Source: Alphaproteobacteria bacterium
GTDB taxonomy: Bacteria > Pseudomonadota > Alphaproteobacteria > UBA7887
NCBI GenBank assembly: GCA_028289725.1
Contig: JANQOH010000221.1
Location: forward strand, 1-25,468
Direction of reading: 5' to 3'
DNA: 25,468 nt
Shown here: positions 1 to 7,332 of the stretch, piece by piece
How the letters are laid out: every line of letters starts with the position of its first letter
Numbering within the stretch: position 1 is the stretch's first letter
Translations under genes and position numbers: made by a program
The notes under the pieces: generated by a model
What the model was told of the DNA's origin: nothing
Databases searched by the model: none
What the model saw: only the letters and a program-made list of their open reading frames with translations

Positions 1-1019
1 ATATCGCGGCCTTGAATAAACCGGTCGTACACGCCGCGATCGATCTGGTCGCCATGCTCGTCGATCAAGCGCTGCCAAGCGATATAGCCCTCGGCGGTCA
101 CGACGCCGCCGTGGCGATTGAGCACTGCGTCAATTTCATCGAATTCGGGGACCTTTGCCCATTCGACGCGCGCGCCGGCGTTTTCTAAGCGTGCGATGGC
201 AGCGCGCACGGCGGTCTCGACCGCGGCGTCAGCTTGGTCCCATACCACGCTTTCGCAGACTAGGAAGACGGCGCCCTCAAGCGAAGCGCCCGCGAGGTCG
301 ATATCCGGGCGCGCGGCCATGATCGTGAACAGCGCGGCCGCGTCCGCGACGGAATGGCAAAGCGGGCCGACAGTATCCAGGCTGACTGACAATGGCAGCA
401 CGCCTTCCGTGGGCAACACACCAATGGATGTTTTGAGTCCGACCAGCCTGTTCCATGCCGCTGGGATTCGGACCGAACCACCGGTATCCGAGCCGATGCC
501 GGCGGCCGCAAATCCGCGCGCCGTTGAGGTCGCGGCACCGCTCGACGATCCGCCGGGTGCGCGCGGGACATCGGTCATAGCCGCGCTGGGCGGGGTACCG
601 GTTGCCCCGTTGTAACCGATGCCGCCAAGAGCGAATTGAACCGTGTTGGTTTTGCCGAGGCAGATCGTGCCCGCCTCCGTCGCACGCTGCAGAACGACCG
701 CATCGTGGTCCGGCGTGCGGCCCGCCAACAGCGGCGTGCCACCTTCGGTGGGGATGCCCGCTGTGTCGTAGAGATCCTTCCAGGAAATCGGCACGCCATC
801 GAGGCGACTGGCGCGCAAACCGTTTGCCGCGCGCTGCGCCGCCGCCTCCGCCTCGGCGCGTGCCCGGTCCGGCGTGGTGCGCAAATAGATCAGATGATCC
901 GCGTCGTGCTCCGCGATTCGCGTGAGGAAATGCTCGGTCAACGCGCGGGGGTCGATTTCGCCGCGGCCGATTGCATCGCCCAACGCACAAGCGGTGCGCT
1001 CATGCCATTGTTCATTCAT
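1..1019 (-). CDS. Amidase (amidase signature family), 3' end cut by window edge
   Basis: Hydrolyses a C-N amide bond; the substrate cannot be told from sequence. The reading frame is open from an ATG at 1019 down to base 3 with no stop, giving about 339 residues of a protein usually 450-500 long. The full Ser-cisSer-Lys triad of the family is visible: Lys81 in SWKDLYDT, cis-Ser158 in the GGSSSG motif and nucleophile Ser182 in GSDTGGSVRIPA. The Ser158-Ser182 spacing of 24 matches fatty acid amide hydrolase. The start is well supported: on the coding strand GGAGGG lies 6 bases before the ATG. It is divergent from the UbiH-like gene, 77 bases away. The C-terminal part that would help separate GatA-like from catabolic amidases is missing. 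No gatC or gatB is next to the visible end, so I favour a stand-alone amidase. Confidence 0.9.
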   Translation of the reverse strand, partial: MNEQWHERTACALGDAIGRGEIDPRALTEHFLTRIAEHDADHLIYLRTTPDRARAEAEAAAQRAANGLRASRLDGVPISWKDLYDTAGIPTEGGTPLLAGRTPDHDAVVLQRATEAGTICLGKTNTVQFALGGIGYNGATGTPPSAAMTDVPRAPGGSSSGAATSTARGFAAAGIGSDTGGSVRIPAAWNRLVGLKTSIGVLPTEGVLPLSVSLDTVGPLCHSVADAAALFTIMAARPDIDLAGASLEGAVFLVCESVVWDQADAAVETAVRAAIARLENAGARVEWAKVPEFDEIDAVLNRHGGVVTAEGYIAWQRLIDEHGDQIDRGVYDRFIQGRD

Positions 1020-1096
1020 GGGATACCCTCCGGAAGCGGCACACTATCGATGCGCAATGTCCTGGACAACCAACCGCGCGCTTTGGATGCTGGGGC

Positions 1097-2314
1097 ATGT
1101 CCGAGACTCAAAATTTCGATGTGTTGATCGTTGGTGGCGGCATGGTGGGTCTGACGCTGGCCGTCGCGACGGCGTCGGCGGGTTTGTCGGTGTGCGTCGT
1201 TGATCGGCAGGACCCGCGGGATGCGCTTGACGCCGGCTTCGACGGCAGAGTTTCGGCGATTGCCGCGGGCTCGGCCCGGCTGTTTCAGTCGATCGGCGTT
1301 TGGCAAGCAATGGAGACCGATGCCCAGCCAATTCTGGACATTCGTGTCTCCGACGGCGACGCGCCGTGGTTTCTTCATTACGACCACACCGATCTCGGTG
1401 ATGAACCGTTTGGCCACATCGTTGAGAACCGAAATATTCGGGCGGCGCTGCATGCGCGCGCGGGTGATTTTGACGGACTTGATCATCGCGCACCGGCGTC
1501 CATCGACCAGGTGACGCGCACGAACCACGGCGTGGATGCCGTGCTCGAAGATGGTGCGCACGTATCGGCGCGGGTATTGATCGCCGCTGATGGACGTAGC
1601 TCCTCCGTGCGCGAAGAGGCGGGCATTCGGCTTGTCCGGCGACCGTACCGACAAACCGCCATCGTGTGCACGATCGCGCACGAGCGGCCGCACGAAGGCG
1701 TCGCGCAAGAACGGTTTTTGACCGCCGGGCCGTTCGCGATTTTGCCGATGACCGGCAACCGCTCATCGCTTGTTTGGACGGAACGGACCGATCTGACGCC
1801 GGCCATGCTGGCCTTGGATGATGCGGCGTTTCTCGATGAGGTAGCGTGGCGCTTTACCGACTATCTTGGGGCGCTTTCGCTTGCCGGACCGCGCTGGAGC
1901 TACCCGCTTGAACTTTCCTGGGCGGTGCGCGCGACCGACCGGCGGTTGGTGTTAATTGGCGATGCGGCGCACGCAATACATCCGATTGCCGGACAAGGCC
2001 TCAATTTGGGCTTGCGTGATGTCGCGGCGCTGGCCGAGATCTTGGTGGACGCGCACCGACTGGGCCTTGATATCGGTTCTCCAACCACACTCGCGAGGTA
2101 TCCGCGGTGGCGGCGCTTTGATGTGGCGAGCATGAGCATCGTCACCGATGCGCTCAATTATTTGTTTGCTAATGATATTACGCCGCTCAAGCTCGCGCGG
2201 GGCGTCGGCTTAAATTTGGTCGATCGAATGCCGGCGATGAAGCGCGTATTCATGCGCCATGCCATGGGGCTCATCGGCGACTTGCCGCGATTAATTCGCG
2301 GCGAACCATTGTAG
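1097..2314 (+). CDS. FAD-dependent ubiquinone-biosynthesis hydroxylase (UbiH/UbiF/VisC/COQ6 family)
   Basis: Flavoprotein monooxygenase of 405 residues, the usual length for the family, which hydroxylates the ring of a ubiquinone precursor at the inner membrane. Visible motifs are the dinucleotide-binding GGGMVG at residues 13-18 (in VLIVGGGMVGLTLA), the DG motif around Asp165 (VLIAADGRSS) and the GD motif around Asp289 (LVLIGDAAHAIHPIAGQGLN), which bind FAD. The C-terminal stretch with MKRVFMRHAMG is also typical of UbiH-like proteins. I chose the ATG at 1097 because the protein starts MSETQNFDVLIVGGG, as relatives do. An in-frame extension to 971 would run into the divergent amidase gene. 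The ribosome-binding site is weak (TGGGG just upstream). Which ring position it hydroxylates (UbiH, UbiF, UbiI or broad UbiL/UbiM type) cannot be read from sequence, so no symbol is given. It converges on the DUF971 gene with a 42-base gap. Confidence 0.92.
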   Translation: MSETQNFDVLIVGGGMVGLTLAVATASAGLSVCVVDRQDPRDALDAGFDGRVSAIAAGSARLFQSIGVWQAMETDAQPILDIRVSDGDAPWFLHYDHTDLGDEPFGHIVENRNIRAALHARAGDFDGLDHRAPASIDQVTRTNHGVDAVLEDGAHVSARVLIAADGRSSSVREEAGIRLVRRPYRQTAIVCTIAHERPHEGVAQERFLTAGPFAILPMTGNRSSLVWTERTDLTPAMLALDDAAFLDEVAWRFTDYLGALSLAGPRWSYPLELSWAVRATDRRLVLIGDAAHAIHPIAGQGLNLGLRDVAALAEILVDAHRLGLDIGSPTTLARYPRWRRFDVASMSIVTDALNYLFANDITPLKLARGVGLNLVDRMPAMKRVFMRHAMGLIGDLPRLIRGEPL

Positions 2315-2356
2315 CGCTAAGGAAAATACGAAACTTGGGTGCTTTTCATTCGTAGG

Positions 2357-2728
2357 CTATGGATCTCTGCGAAGGCCTTTTTGTTCTAACGCGGACAAAT
2401 AGTCGCGCCATATGGCGTCTTGGTTCTGGCCGAGATGCCGCAAATAGTCCCAGGAATAGAGGCCGGTGTCGTGCAAATCGTCAAATTTGATGCGCACCGC
2501 GTAGTGGCCGACGGCTTCCACCTCCATAATGCCCACATGCCGCCGTCCGGCCACGATCGTCTTTTGGTTCGGGCCGTGGCCCTGTACCTCGGCGGACGGG
2601 CTTTCGACGCGCAACAGCTCAGCCGGGTAAGAAAAGCGCGCGCCGTCGTCGAAATCGACCTCTAGGCGTTTCTCCGCTTTGATCAAACGGATCTCAACCG
2701 GCCGCGCCGTCGCCTGGGGCTCATTCAT
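2357..2728 (-). CDS. DUF971 protein (GBBH-like N-terminal domain)
   Basis: A 123-residue single-domain protein resembling the DUF971 family, the same fold as the N-terminal domain of gamma-butyrobetaine hydroxylase. Characteristic stretches are LEVDFDDGARFSYPAELLRV near the start, a central RHVGIMEVEAVGHYAVRIKF and GLYSWDYLRHLG before the C-terminus. In other bacteria DUF971 domains are found fused to or beside Mrp/ApbC iron-sulfur carrier ATPases. A link to Fe-S or metal handling is therefore plausible but not shown here, since no Mrp gene is in the window. Its ATG overlaps the stop of the Trm112-like gene in an ATGA arrangement (2725-2728), so the two are very probably translationally coupled. 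It is the last gene of the minus-strand group and converges on the UbiH-like gene. Confidence 0.85.
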   Translation of the reverse strand: MNEPQATARPVEIRLIKAEKRLEVDFDDGARFSYPAELLRVESPSAEVQGHGPNQKTIVAGRRHVGIMEVEAVGHYAVRIKFDDLHDTGLYSWDYLRHLGQNQDAIWRDYLSALEQKGLRRDP

Positions 2729-2973
2729 GGGACGTCAGTGTCGTCGAGCTGGCGCGCTTCGTCGGCGAGCATGATCGGAATGCCGTCACGTATCGGGTAG
2801 GCCAAGCTGGCCGCCTCGCTAATCAATTCCTGCCTCTCACGGTCGTATCGCAAAGGGCCGTGGCTGACCGGACAAACCAAGATCTCGAGCAGTTTTGGAT
2901 CGACGGTCGACCCGCGCGCGCCACCCTCGGTCTCGCCGGTCGGCGCATCGTCTGGTTCGTCGGATTGGCTCAT
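2725..2973 (-). CDS. Trm112 family protein
   Basis: A small protein of 82 residues. After a poorly conserved acidic N-terminus of about 24 residues comes the Trm112 core: PKLLEILVCPVSHGPLRYD, then ELISEAASLAYPIRDGIPIM, which is highly typical of the bacterial family (E. coli YcaR type). Eukaryotic and archaeal Trm112 bind zinc and activate methyltransferases. This copy has one cysteine (Cys34 in LVCP), so a zinc knuckle is not evident, and the bacterial function is not established. The ATG at 2973 is preferred to the GTG directly before it at 2976. The stop overlaps the DUF971 start by 4 bases. The gene upstream ends at 2995, only 21 bases away, so it is probably in one transcript with the LON-domain and thioredoxin genes. 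Confidence 0.85.
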   Translation of the reverse strand: MSQSDEPDDAPTGETEGGARGSTVDPKLLEILVCPVSHGPLRYDRERQELISEAASLAYPIRDGIPIMLADEARQLDDTDVP

Positions 2974-2994
2974 CACGATCGCTCTGTGCGCAGC

Positions 2995-3642
2995 TCAGTT
3001 CACAGTATTTTCAGGTGCGTCCCGGTCGAGCACGGCCATCGCCATCAGCGAAATCATCAGCTCAGCCCGCGCTTCCAAACTCGGTGATTCAAGCAAGGCT
3101 TGTTTTTCATTTGGTGCGAATGGGCACAGCATCGACAAGGTTGTCACCAATTGATGGCCCGGCGCCTCTTCAATCGCCTTCCAATCGGCCGCGATATTGC
3201 GGCTTTGGCAATATTCCTTCAGCGCCGGCACCAACCGCTCGCGCGGCACGCTGGCATCGGCGTGAAGCATATCGGCAGCGAATCCGTCCCAATCGACCTG
3301 CGCGCGCCGGTAGCCATCGTGTAAGGGCAGTTCGCCCGTAATCCTAAAGCGGCACAACCCGGTCAAGGTGATCAGAAACCGGTTGTCGTCGGTCTCGGTA
3401 AAGGAGGTGAGCCGACCGGCGCAGCCAATGGCGTAAAGCGCTGGGTTTTCGCCCGCGTCCTCGCTGTCGCTTGGCTGAATCATGCCGATGATCCGGTCGC
3501 TTGCCAGCGCATCGCGAACCATGGCGAGATAGCGCGGTTCAAAAATGTTCAGCGGAAGCTTGCCGAACGGCAAAAGCAGCGCGCCGCTCAGCGGGAAGAC
3601 GGGAATGACGGATGGCAGCTCGGCGATCGATTCGGGGCGCAT
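2995..3642 (-). CDS. LON peptidase substrate-binding domain protein
   Basis: A 215-residue protein that corresponds only to the N-terminal (substrate-recognition) domain of Lon protease. The family start is clear: VIPVFPLSGALLLPFGKLPL followed by NIFEPRYLAMVRDAL, then GRLTSFTETDDNRFLITLTG in the beta-rich core and a helical C-terminal half. There is no AAA+ module or Ser-Lys protease domain, so it cannot degrade proteins itself. An adaptor, chaperone or substrate-binding role is inferred only from the domain. The ATG at 3642 has a good ribosome-binding site (AGAAGG, 4 bases upstream). It follows the thioredoxin-like gene by 13 bases, which suggests co-transcription and a shared theme of protein quality control. 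Confidence 0.9.
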   Translation of the reverse strand: MRPESIAELPSVIPVFPLSGALLLPFGKLPLNIFEPRYLAMVRDALASDRIIGMIQPSDSEDAGENPALYAIGCAGRLTSFTETDDNRFLITLTGLCRFRITGELPLHDGYRRAQVDWDGFAADMLHADASVPRERLVPALKEYCQSRNIAADWKAIEEAPGHQLVTTLSMLCPFAPNEKQALLESPSLEARAELMISLMAMAVLDRDAPENTVN

Positions 3643-3655
3643 GGACCTTCTACGT

Positions 3656-4570
3656 CTAGCTGAACAGAATCGATGACAAGCGCCGCCGACTATCGACGGT
3701 CAGCGGATCGGTCGGGCCCATCGCTTCGAAGAATTTCAGGAGCTGTTTGCGCGCCGCCTCCTCATTCCATTGCCGGTCGCGACGGATGATCTCAAGCAGT
3801 TCGTCGACAGCTGACTCCCGCTGCTCGGCGCCAAACAGTGCGATCGCCAAATCGAGGCGCGCCTGATGGTCTTTCTCATTGGCGGCGACTTTTTGACGCA
3901 ACGCGTCGATCTCCGCCGTGTCGCCGCCGCTGGTCTGCTCCGCGAGTTCCACCGCGGCGCGCGCGCCTGCGACGTCTTCGGTGTTGGACACCGCGTCGTC
4001 GAGCGAATCCAGGGTCTTTCGGGCGCTCTCAATGTCGCCGGACGCCAAGAGCGCGCGCACCAATCCGCCGGCCGCGCGCGCCTCGGTCGGTTCAGCGCGC
4101 AGAACCTGCGAGTAGATATTGCCCGCCGTGGCGTGATCGCCTTGGGCAAGGGCTTCGTCCGCTTGGTCCAACGCTTGATCGAGCTCGCTCGGCCCCGTGT
4201 CGCCGCCGAGCTTTTGAACGAAGGTCTTGATCTGGCTTTCGGGCAGCGCGCCGACAAAGCCGTCGACCGGTTGACCGTTTTTGAACGCGAAAACCGTCGG
4301 GATGGATTGAATGCGCAGTTGGCCGGCAAGCTGCTGATTGTCGTCGACATTGATTTTGACGAGTTTGACCGCGCCGCGCGCACCCCGCACCACCTTCTCG
4401 ATGGCCGGCGTCAGTTGTTTGCACGGGCCGCACCACGGCGCCCAAAAGTCGACGATCACCGGAACATCTTGCGACGCTTCGATAACGTCAGCCGCAAAGT
4501 TTGCGGTGTCCGAATCCTTGATCAGATCGGCATCTGTGGCGGCGCCGTCACCGCCAATAATTGGCTCCAT
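3656..4570 (-). CDS. cnoX: Thioredoxin/TPR co-chaperone, CnoX (YbbN)-like
   Basis: A 304-residue protein with a thioredoxin domain (about 15-120) and a TPR-like helical C-terminal domain (about 125-304), the CnoX/YbbN architecture. The active site is WCGPC (Cys47 and Cys50), with the cis-proline at Pro91 in QSIPTVFAF. E. coli YbbN lacks a working CXXC, while alphaproteobacterial members such as that of Caulobacter keep CGPC and are redox active. This protein is therefore expected to combine holdase activity under oxidative stress with thiol reduction. The C-terminal half has paired helices rich in Ala and Glu, ending in the LLKFFEAMGPTDPL stretch seen in this family. A GTG lies 9 bases upstream at 4579, but the ATG at 4570 has AAAGGTG at ideal spacing and is preferred. 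It is followed 13 bases later by the LON-domain gene. Confidence 0.9.
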   Translation of the reverse strand: MEPIIGGDGAATDADLIKDSDTANFAADVIEASQDVPVIVDFWAPWCGPCKQLTPAIEKVVRGARGAVKLVKINVDDNQQLAGQLRIQSIPTVFAFKNGQPVDGFVGALPESQIKTFVQKLGGDTGPSELDQALDQADEALAQGDHATAGNIYSQVLRAEPTEARAAGGLVRALLASGDIESARKTLDSLDDAVSNTEDVAGARAAVELAEQTSGGDTAEIDALRQKVAANEKDHQARLDLAIALFGAEQRESAVDELLEIIRRDRQWNEEAARKQLLKFFEAMGPTDPLTVDSRRRLSSILFS

Positions 4571-4627
4571 TCTTTTCACCTTTGGCCGGCACCAGGCCGT
4601 CGCTCGTGCGTCGTACAGTGCCCCAGA

Positions 4628-5161
4628 CTACAGGTTTTCGAGGTCCGTTATATAGGCGTCGTGGCCGAGAGCCGCAACGAACGCCTGCAAATCGGCGCTG
4701 CCGATCGTGGTCGTCGCGTCGTTCTGGAGCGGGTGATAGTTGAGCTTGTCGTGCCGCAGCATGGCTTGATCAAGCACGACGCGGACGCGGTGCCCCGGGT
4801 CATTGATCAGCGCAAAGGGCGTGACGGAGCCCGGCTCGACCCCGAGCACCTCGCCGAGCAGTTCGGGCTTGCCGAACGACAGGTTGCCGCTGCCCAAATG
4901 TTTGCCGAGCCGTTTTAGGTCGACGCGCCGCGCCTCATCAGCCACCACCAGCCAAAGGTCACCTTTTTTGCTCTTGAGAAACAAAGATTTACAGTGACCG
5001 CCGGGGATCGAGCCGCGGAGCGATTGGGATTCCTCAACGGTGAACACCGGCGCGTGCTCCGTCGTCACCGTTTCGATCCCAAGCTTGGCGAGAAAATCGA
5101 ACAAATCCGCGCGGCTCACCGGCGACGGCGGAATACTTGATGAGTCGGTTTCTGTGTCCAT
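4628..5161 (-). CDS. proX: Prolyl-tRNA editing protein, ProXp-ala (PrdX)-like YbaK-domain deacylase
   Basis: A 177-residue free-standing trans-editing domain of the YbaK/EbsC/ProRS-INS superfamily. The family sequence surrounding GGHCKSLFLKSKKG (Lys58 is the likely key lysine) and WLVVADEARRVDL matches the PrdX/ProXp-ala subgroup rather than YbaK itself. ProXp-ala hydrolyses Ala mischarged onto tRNA(Pro), and the Caulobacter enzyme is the studied example, in keeping with the host. Other matching stretches are LGSGNLSFGKPELL, the VTPFALIND loop and a C-terminal HPLQNDATTTI segment. An AAGG sequence lies upstream of the ATG at 5161. Its stop is 57 bases from the start of the thioredoxin-like gene on the same strand, so it may head that cluster. 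It is divergent from the tRNA-Gly gene. Confidence 0.88.
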   Translation of the reverse strand: MDTETDSSSIPPSPVSRADLFDFLAKLGIETVTTEHAPVFTVEESQSLRGSIPGGHCKSLFLKSKKGDLWLVVADEARRVDLKRLGKHLGSGNLSFGKPELLGEVLGVEPGSVTPFALINDPGHRVRVVLDQAMLRHDKLNYHPLQNDATTTIGSADLQAFVAALGHDAYITDLENL

Positions 5162-5219
5162 GGCGCTGCGGGGACCTTAAGCGGAAGGTCGCGGTGTGAC
5201 ACGGGCCCGCATCACGGGC

Positions 5220-5247
5220 TTGCATCGCGTGCGACTTGGCCTATTAT
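5220..5247 (+). promoter_or_regulatory. Possible sigma-70-type promoter for tRNA-Gly
   Basis: TTGCAT (5220-5225) and TATTAT (5242-5247) are separated by 16 bases, and TATTAT is an A/T-rich break in an otherwise GC-rich gap. The expected start near 5254 would give a leader of about 37 bases before the mature tRNA. The -10 matches consensus at 5 of 6 bases but the -35 at only about 3 of 6, so the call is tentative. Confidence 0.35.
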
Positions 5248-5290
5248 CCGGCACCCGCCGCGGCGCGTCGAGCGCCGCCGCAGCCGGAGC

Positions 5291-5365
5291 GCGGGCGTAG
5301 CTCAGGGGTAGAGCACAACCTTGCCAAGGTTGGGGTCGTGAGTTCGAATCTCATCGCCCGCTCCA
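5291..5365 (+). tRNA. tRNA-Gly (anticodon GCC)
   Basis: A complete cloverleaf can be folded by eye. The acceptor stem GCGGGCG (5291-5297) pairs with CGCCCGC (5355-5361). The D arm is GCTC / AGGGGTA / GAGC, and the anticodon stem CAACC / GGTTG surrounds loop TTGCCAA with anticodon GCC at 5323-5325. A 5-base variable loop is followed by T arm GTGAG-TTCGAAT-CTCAT. The discriminator base is T, followed by an encoded CCA at 5363-5365. No pairing defects were seen. No integrase or second copy of the 3' end was noticed nearby, so there is no sign of use as an integration site. Confidence 0.97.
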
Positions 5366-5445
5366 AATTCTCTCTGCGCAATTTTCGAAGTGGGATTGGC
5401 CGCGGTCGATTGAATCGGCCGTTCGTGGGTTCGATACTGCCGGCT

Positions 5446-5955
5446 ATGTATCGCCTTGGGGATATTGTCCGCGTCAACGACCGCATGCAGCGGGGCTATG
5501 CCTACGAAATCATGGCACCGGCCGGGCGGCAGTTCGACGCCGAGTTTGAGCCGAAATACGCGCCGGCGGAGATGCTTCGCCTCGGTGTGTTCGAAGGCAA
5601 ATACTGCAACGACTGCCGACCCGAGCTGCCGGATGCGTGGTTCGACGGCGCCCGCGTCTCCGAGCACGCGGACGCCAAACTCAATCACTTCGGTATTAAA
5701 AGCCGTCAGCCATTGTCGGTATGGCGCGAAAAGGGTTGGATCCTCGGCGACGATCCGCGTGGATGGTTCCAGTGGTATTGTCGCTATTGGCTCGGTCGCC
5801 GGGTGCCGGAAATCGACCAAAAGCAAATCAAGCGATGGCGGGCCTTTCGCCGCCACGCGGCGCAAGTCCGCGCGAATTGCGAACCCGGCGATTGCGCGTG
5901 CCGCCCCCGCCAGCGTCAAGCGCTTTTGCAGTGGTCCTACGACCCGTTTATCTAG
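5446..5955 (+). CDS. Conserved hypothetical protein (169 residues)
   Basis: I do not recognise a named function. The protein begins MYRLGDIVRVNDRMQRGYAY and is rich in aromatic and basic residues. It has a YCNDCRPELPDAWF segment (Cys-x-x-Cys), then a strongly patterned DPRGWFQWYCRYWLGRR block, and ends with a second cysteine group in NCEPGDCACRPRQRQALLQW. The dense Trp/Tyr/Cys/Arg pattern is that of a conserved soluble protein. My recollection, unverified, is that similar proteins occur in scattered bacteria and in fungi. No signal peptide or membrane segment is visible. The ATG at 5446 is chosen because family-like sequence starts there; in-frame extension upstream would run through the tRNA. 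The ribosome-binding site is poor, so the start is uncertain. A metal-binding or nucleic-acid role is only a guess from the cysteines and basic charge. Confidence 0.75.
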   Translation: MYRLGDIVRVNDRMQRGYAYEIMAPAGRQFDAEFEPKYAPAEMLRLGVFEGKYCNDCRPELPDAWFDGARVSEHADAKLNHFGIKSRQPLSVWREKGWILGDDPRGWFQWYCRYWLGRRVPEIDQKQIKRWRAFRRHAAQVRANCEPGDCACRPRQRQALLQWSYDPFI

Positions 5956-6336
5956 GAATCGGCAGCTATCGCGCTGGCAAGCGAATCTTCGATTTGCTGT
6001 TGGCCTTACAAATAGTTAACGTGCGCCCCGATTCCGGTTCGATCCGGACAATGCCGGCCAAATTCAATCTGGCTTTGCTGACAAGTTCGTCGTCGAGATG
6101 CGGTCTTTGGTGATGGACGTTGCTGGGCAGAAAAGAGGGAACAAGAACGCCAGCAAGAAGCCAAGTCTCGACGAAGCCATCCCACGCGCGGTCCTGAATA
6201 TCACCTTCAGAACAGGTCACATTCGCCGTGCGATGCCAATCCGAGTCCGAGCCAGGGAGCGATGGCCGGATTCGGTGTAGTGGGTGGGTCACTCGGGCGT
6301 TGATGCGGAACGGCGAAACAATGGGCTCAGGTCCGC
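5956..6336. other. Unassigned 380-base gap, possible gene remnant
   Basis: No convincing gene is seen between the hypothetical protein and the moxR operon. The composition looks more AT-rich than the neighbours. The longest frame is on the minus strand (6292-5966, 108 codons, GTG start). It contains a protein-like stretch with LDDELVSKARLNLAGIVRIE, but no family is recognised and the N-terminal part is low-quality. It may be a decayed gene or non-coding leader DNA for the operon. The promoter of the moxR operon should lie here or just inside it; no clear -35/-10 pair was found. Confidence 0.3.
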
Positions 6337-7332
6337 ATGGCGGACCGGCTAGGGAGTATTGGTCACGTGTCAGTTCGTTCGTCTTTTGTTGATCTGAGGG
6401 CCCGTCTTGAATCGCGTGTGATCGGTCAAAGCGACACGGTCACAAATTTGCTGATTGGGCTCTTGGCGGATGGCCACATCCTGCTGGAGGGCGCGCCAGG
6501 CCTCGCCAAGACCCGCATTGCGCGTTTGTTGGCGCAAGCGATCGAAGGCGAGTTCAATCGAATTCAATTCACGCCGGACTTGTTGCCGTCCGATTTGACC
6601 GGCTCCTCGATTTACGACGCCCGGGAACAGCGGTTCGATTTTCAGATGGGACCCATCTTCGGCAATTTCATTTTGGCGGACGAAATCAACCGCGCCCCGG
6701 CAAAAGTCCAATCGGCCTTGCTCGAAGCGATGGAGGAGCGGCAAGTAACGAGCGGCACGAAGAGCTTTCAGTTGGACACGCCGTTTTTTGTCATTGCGAC
6801 GCAAAATCCCATCGAACACGAAGGGACCTGGGAGTTGCCGCAGGCGCAGCTCGACCGTTTCCTGCTGCATGTGACGGTGGATTATCCCGATCTTGGTGCC
6901 GAGCGGGATATCTTCGATTTGGTGTTGCAGGAAGCTGTCGACGCTTTGACGCCGAGCGAGGCCGAAACGCCAATTGCCAAAACGGAATTGGCCGAGGCGC
7001 GCAAACTTGTGCTCGATGTGCATCTGTCCGATCCCGTGCGCGACTATATCGTTCGGTTGATTTCCGGTACCCGCGGCGATCCCGAAAGTCTCAGTGGTGT
7101 CGATGAGCATTTGTCGCACCCGGTCAGCCCGCGCGGATCGATCTCGTTGGCCCGAACCGCGCAGGCGCGCGCCTGGCTGATGGAGCGCGACCATGTGCTG
7201 CCGGAGGATATCAGCGCCCTTGCGCCGAACGTTTTGCGTCACCGCATGGGCTTGACCTATCGCGCCGAAGCCGACGGCGTTACGCCCGACCACATCATCG
7301 GAAATTTGCTGGAACAGGTCAGTGTGGTTTAG
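6337..7332 (+). CDS. moxR: MoxR family AAA+ ATPase
   Basis: A 331-residue AAA+ ATPase of the MoxR family, first gene of a seven-gene operon. The Walker A motif is GAPGLAKT (52-59), Walker B is FILADE (111-116) followed by the MoxR signature INRAP, sensor 1 is ATQN (154-157), and the LPQAQLDRF segment carries Arg174. The lid domain follows, with SHPVSPRGSISLARTAQA. MoxR proteins act as chaperone-like ATPases that remodel or activate partner proteins containing VWA domains. Such partners are encoded directly downstream. The start is uncertain: the ATG at 6337 has a weak AGG. A GTG at 6367, giving a protein starting MSVRSSF, has AGGGAG 10 bases upstream and would fit other family members as well. 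Its stop lies inside the first codons of the DUF58 gene. Confidence 0.93.
   Translation: MADRLGSIGHVSVRSSFVDLRARLESRVIGQSDTVTNLLIGLLADGHILLEGAPGLAKTRIARLLAQAIEGEFNRIQFTPDLLPSDLTGSSIYDAREQRFDFQMGPIFGNFILADEINRAPAKVQSALLEAMEERQVTSGTKSFQLDTPFFVIATQNPIEHEGTWELPQAQLDRFLLHVTVDYPDLGAERDIFDLVLQEAVDALTPSEAETPIAKTELAEARKLVLDVHLSDPVRDYIVRLISGTRGDPESLSGVDEHLSHPVSPRGSISLARTAQARAWLMERDHVLPEDISALAPNVLRHRMGLTYRAEADGVTPDHIIGNLLEQVSVV

Noticed and set aside
277..990. Long minus-strand frame of 237 codons within the amidase region
   Set aside because: It is a shifted frame of the amidase gene; the product is Arg/Gly-rich with no family motifs, while the neighbouring frame carries the full amidase triad.
2322..2354. 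Short inverted repeats (GAAAA/TTTTC and TACGAA/TTCGTA) between the convergent UbiH-like and DUF971 genes
   Set aside because: The two stems cross each other, are only 5-6 pairs with 16-base loops, and no T tract follows, so a terminator cannot be supported.
5236..5445. In-frame N-terminal extension of the conserved hypothetical protein
   Set aside because: It would translate through the whole tRNA-Gly gene and adds low-complexity, non-family sequence.
6032..6047. T-arm-like sequence TCCGGTTCGATCCGGA suggesting a tRNA fragment or attachment site
   Set aside because: The loop has only 6 bases, the rest of a tRNA is absent, and it does not match the 3' end of the nearby tRNA-Gly.
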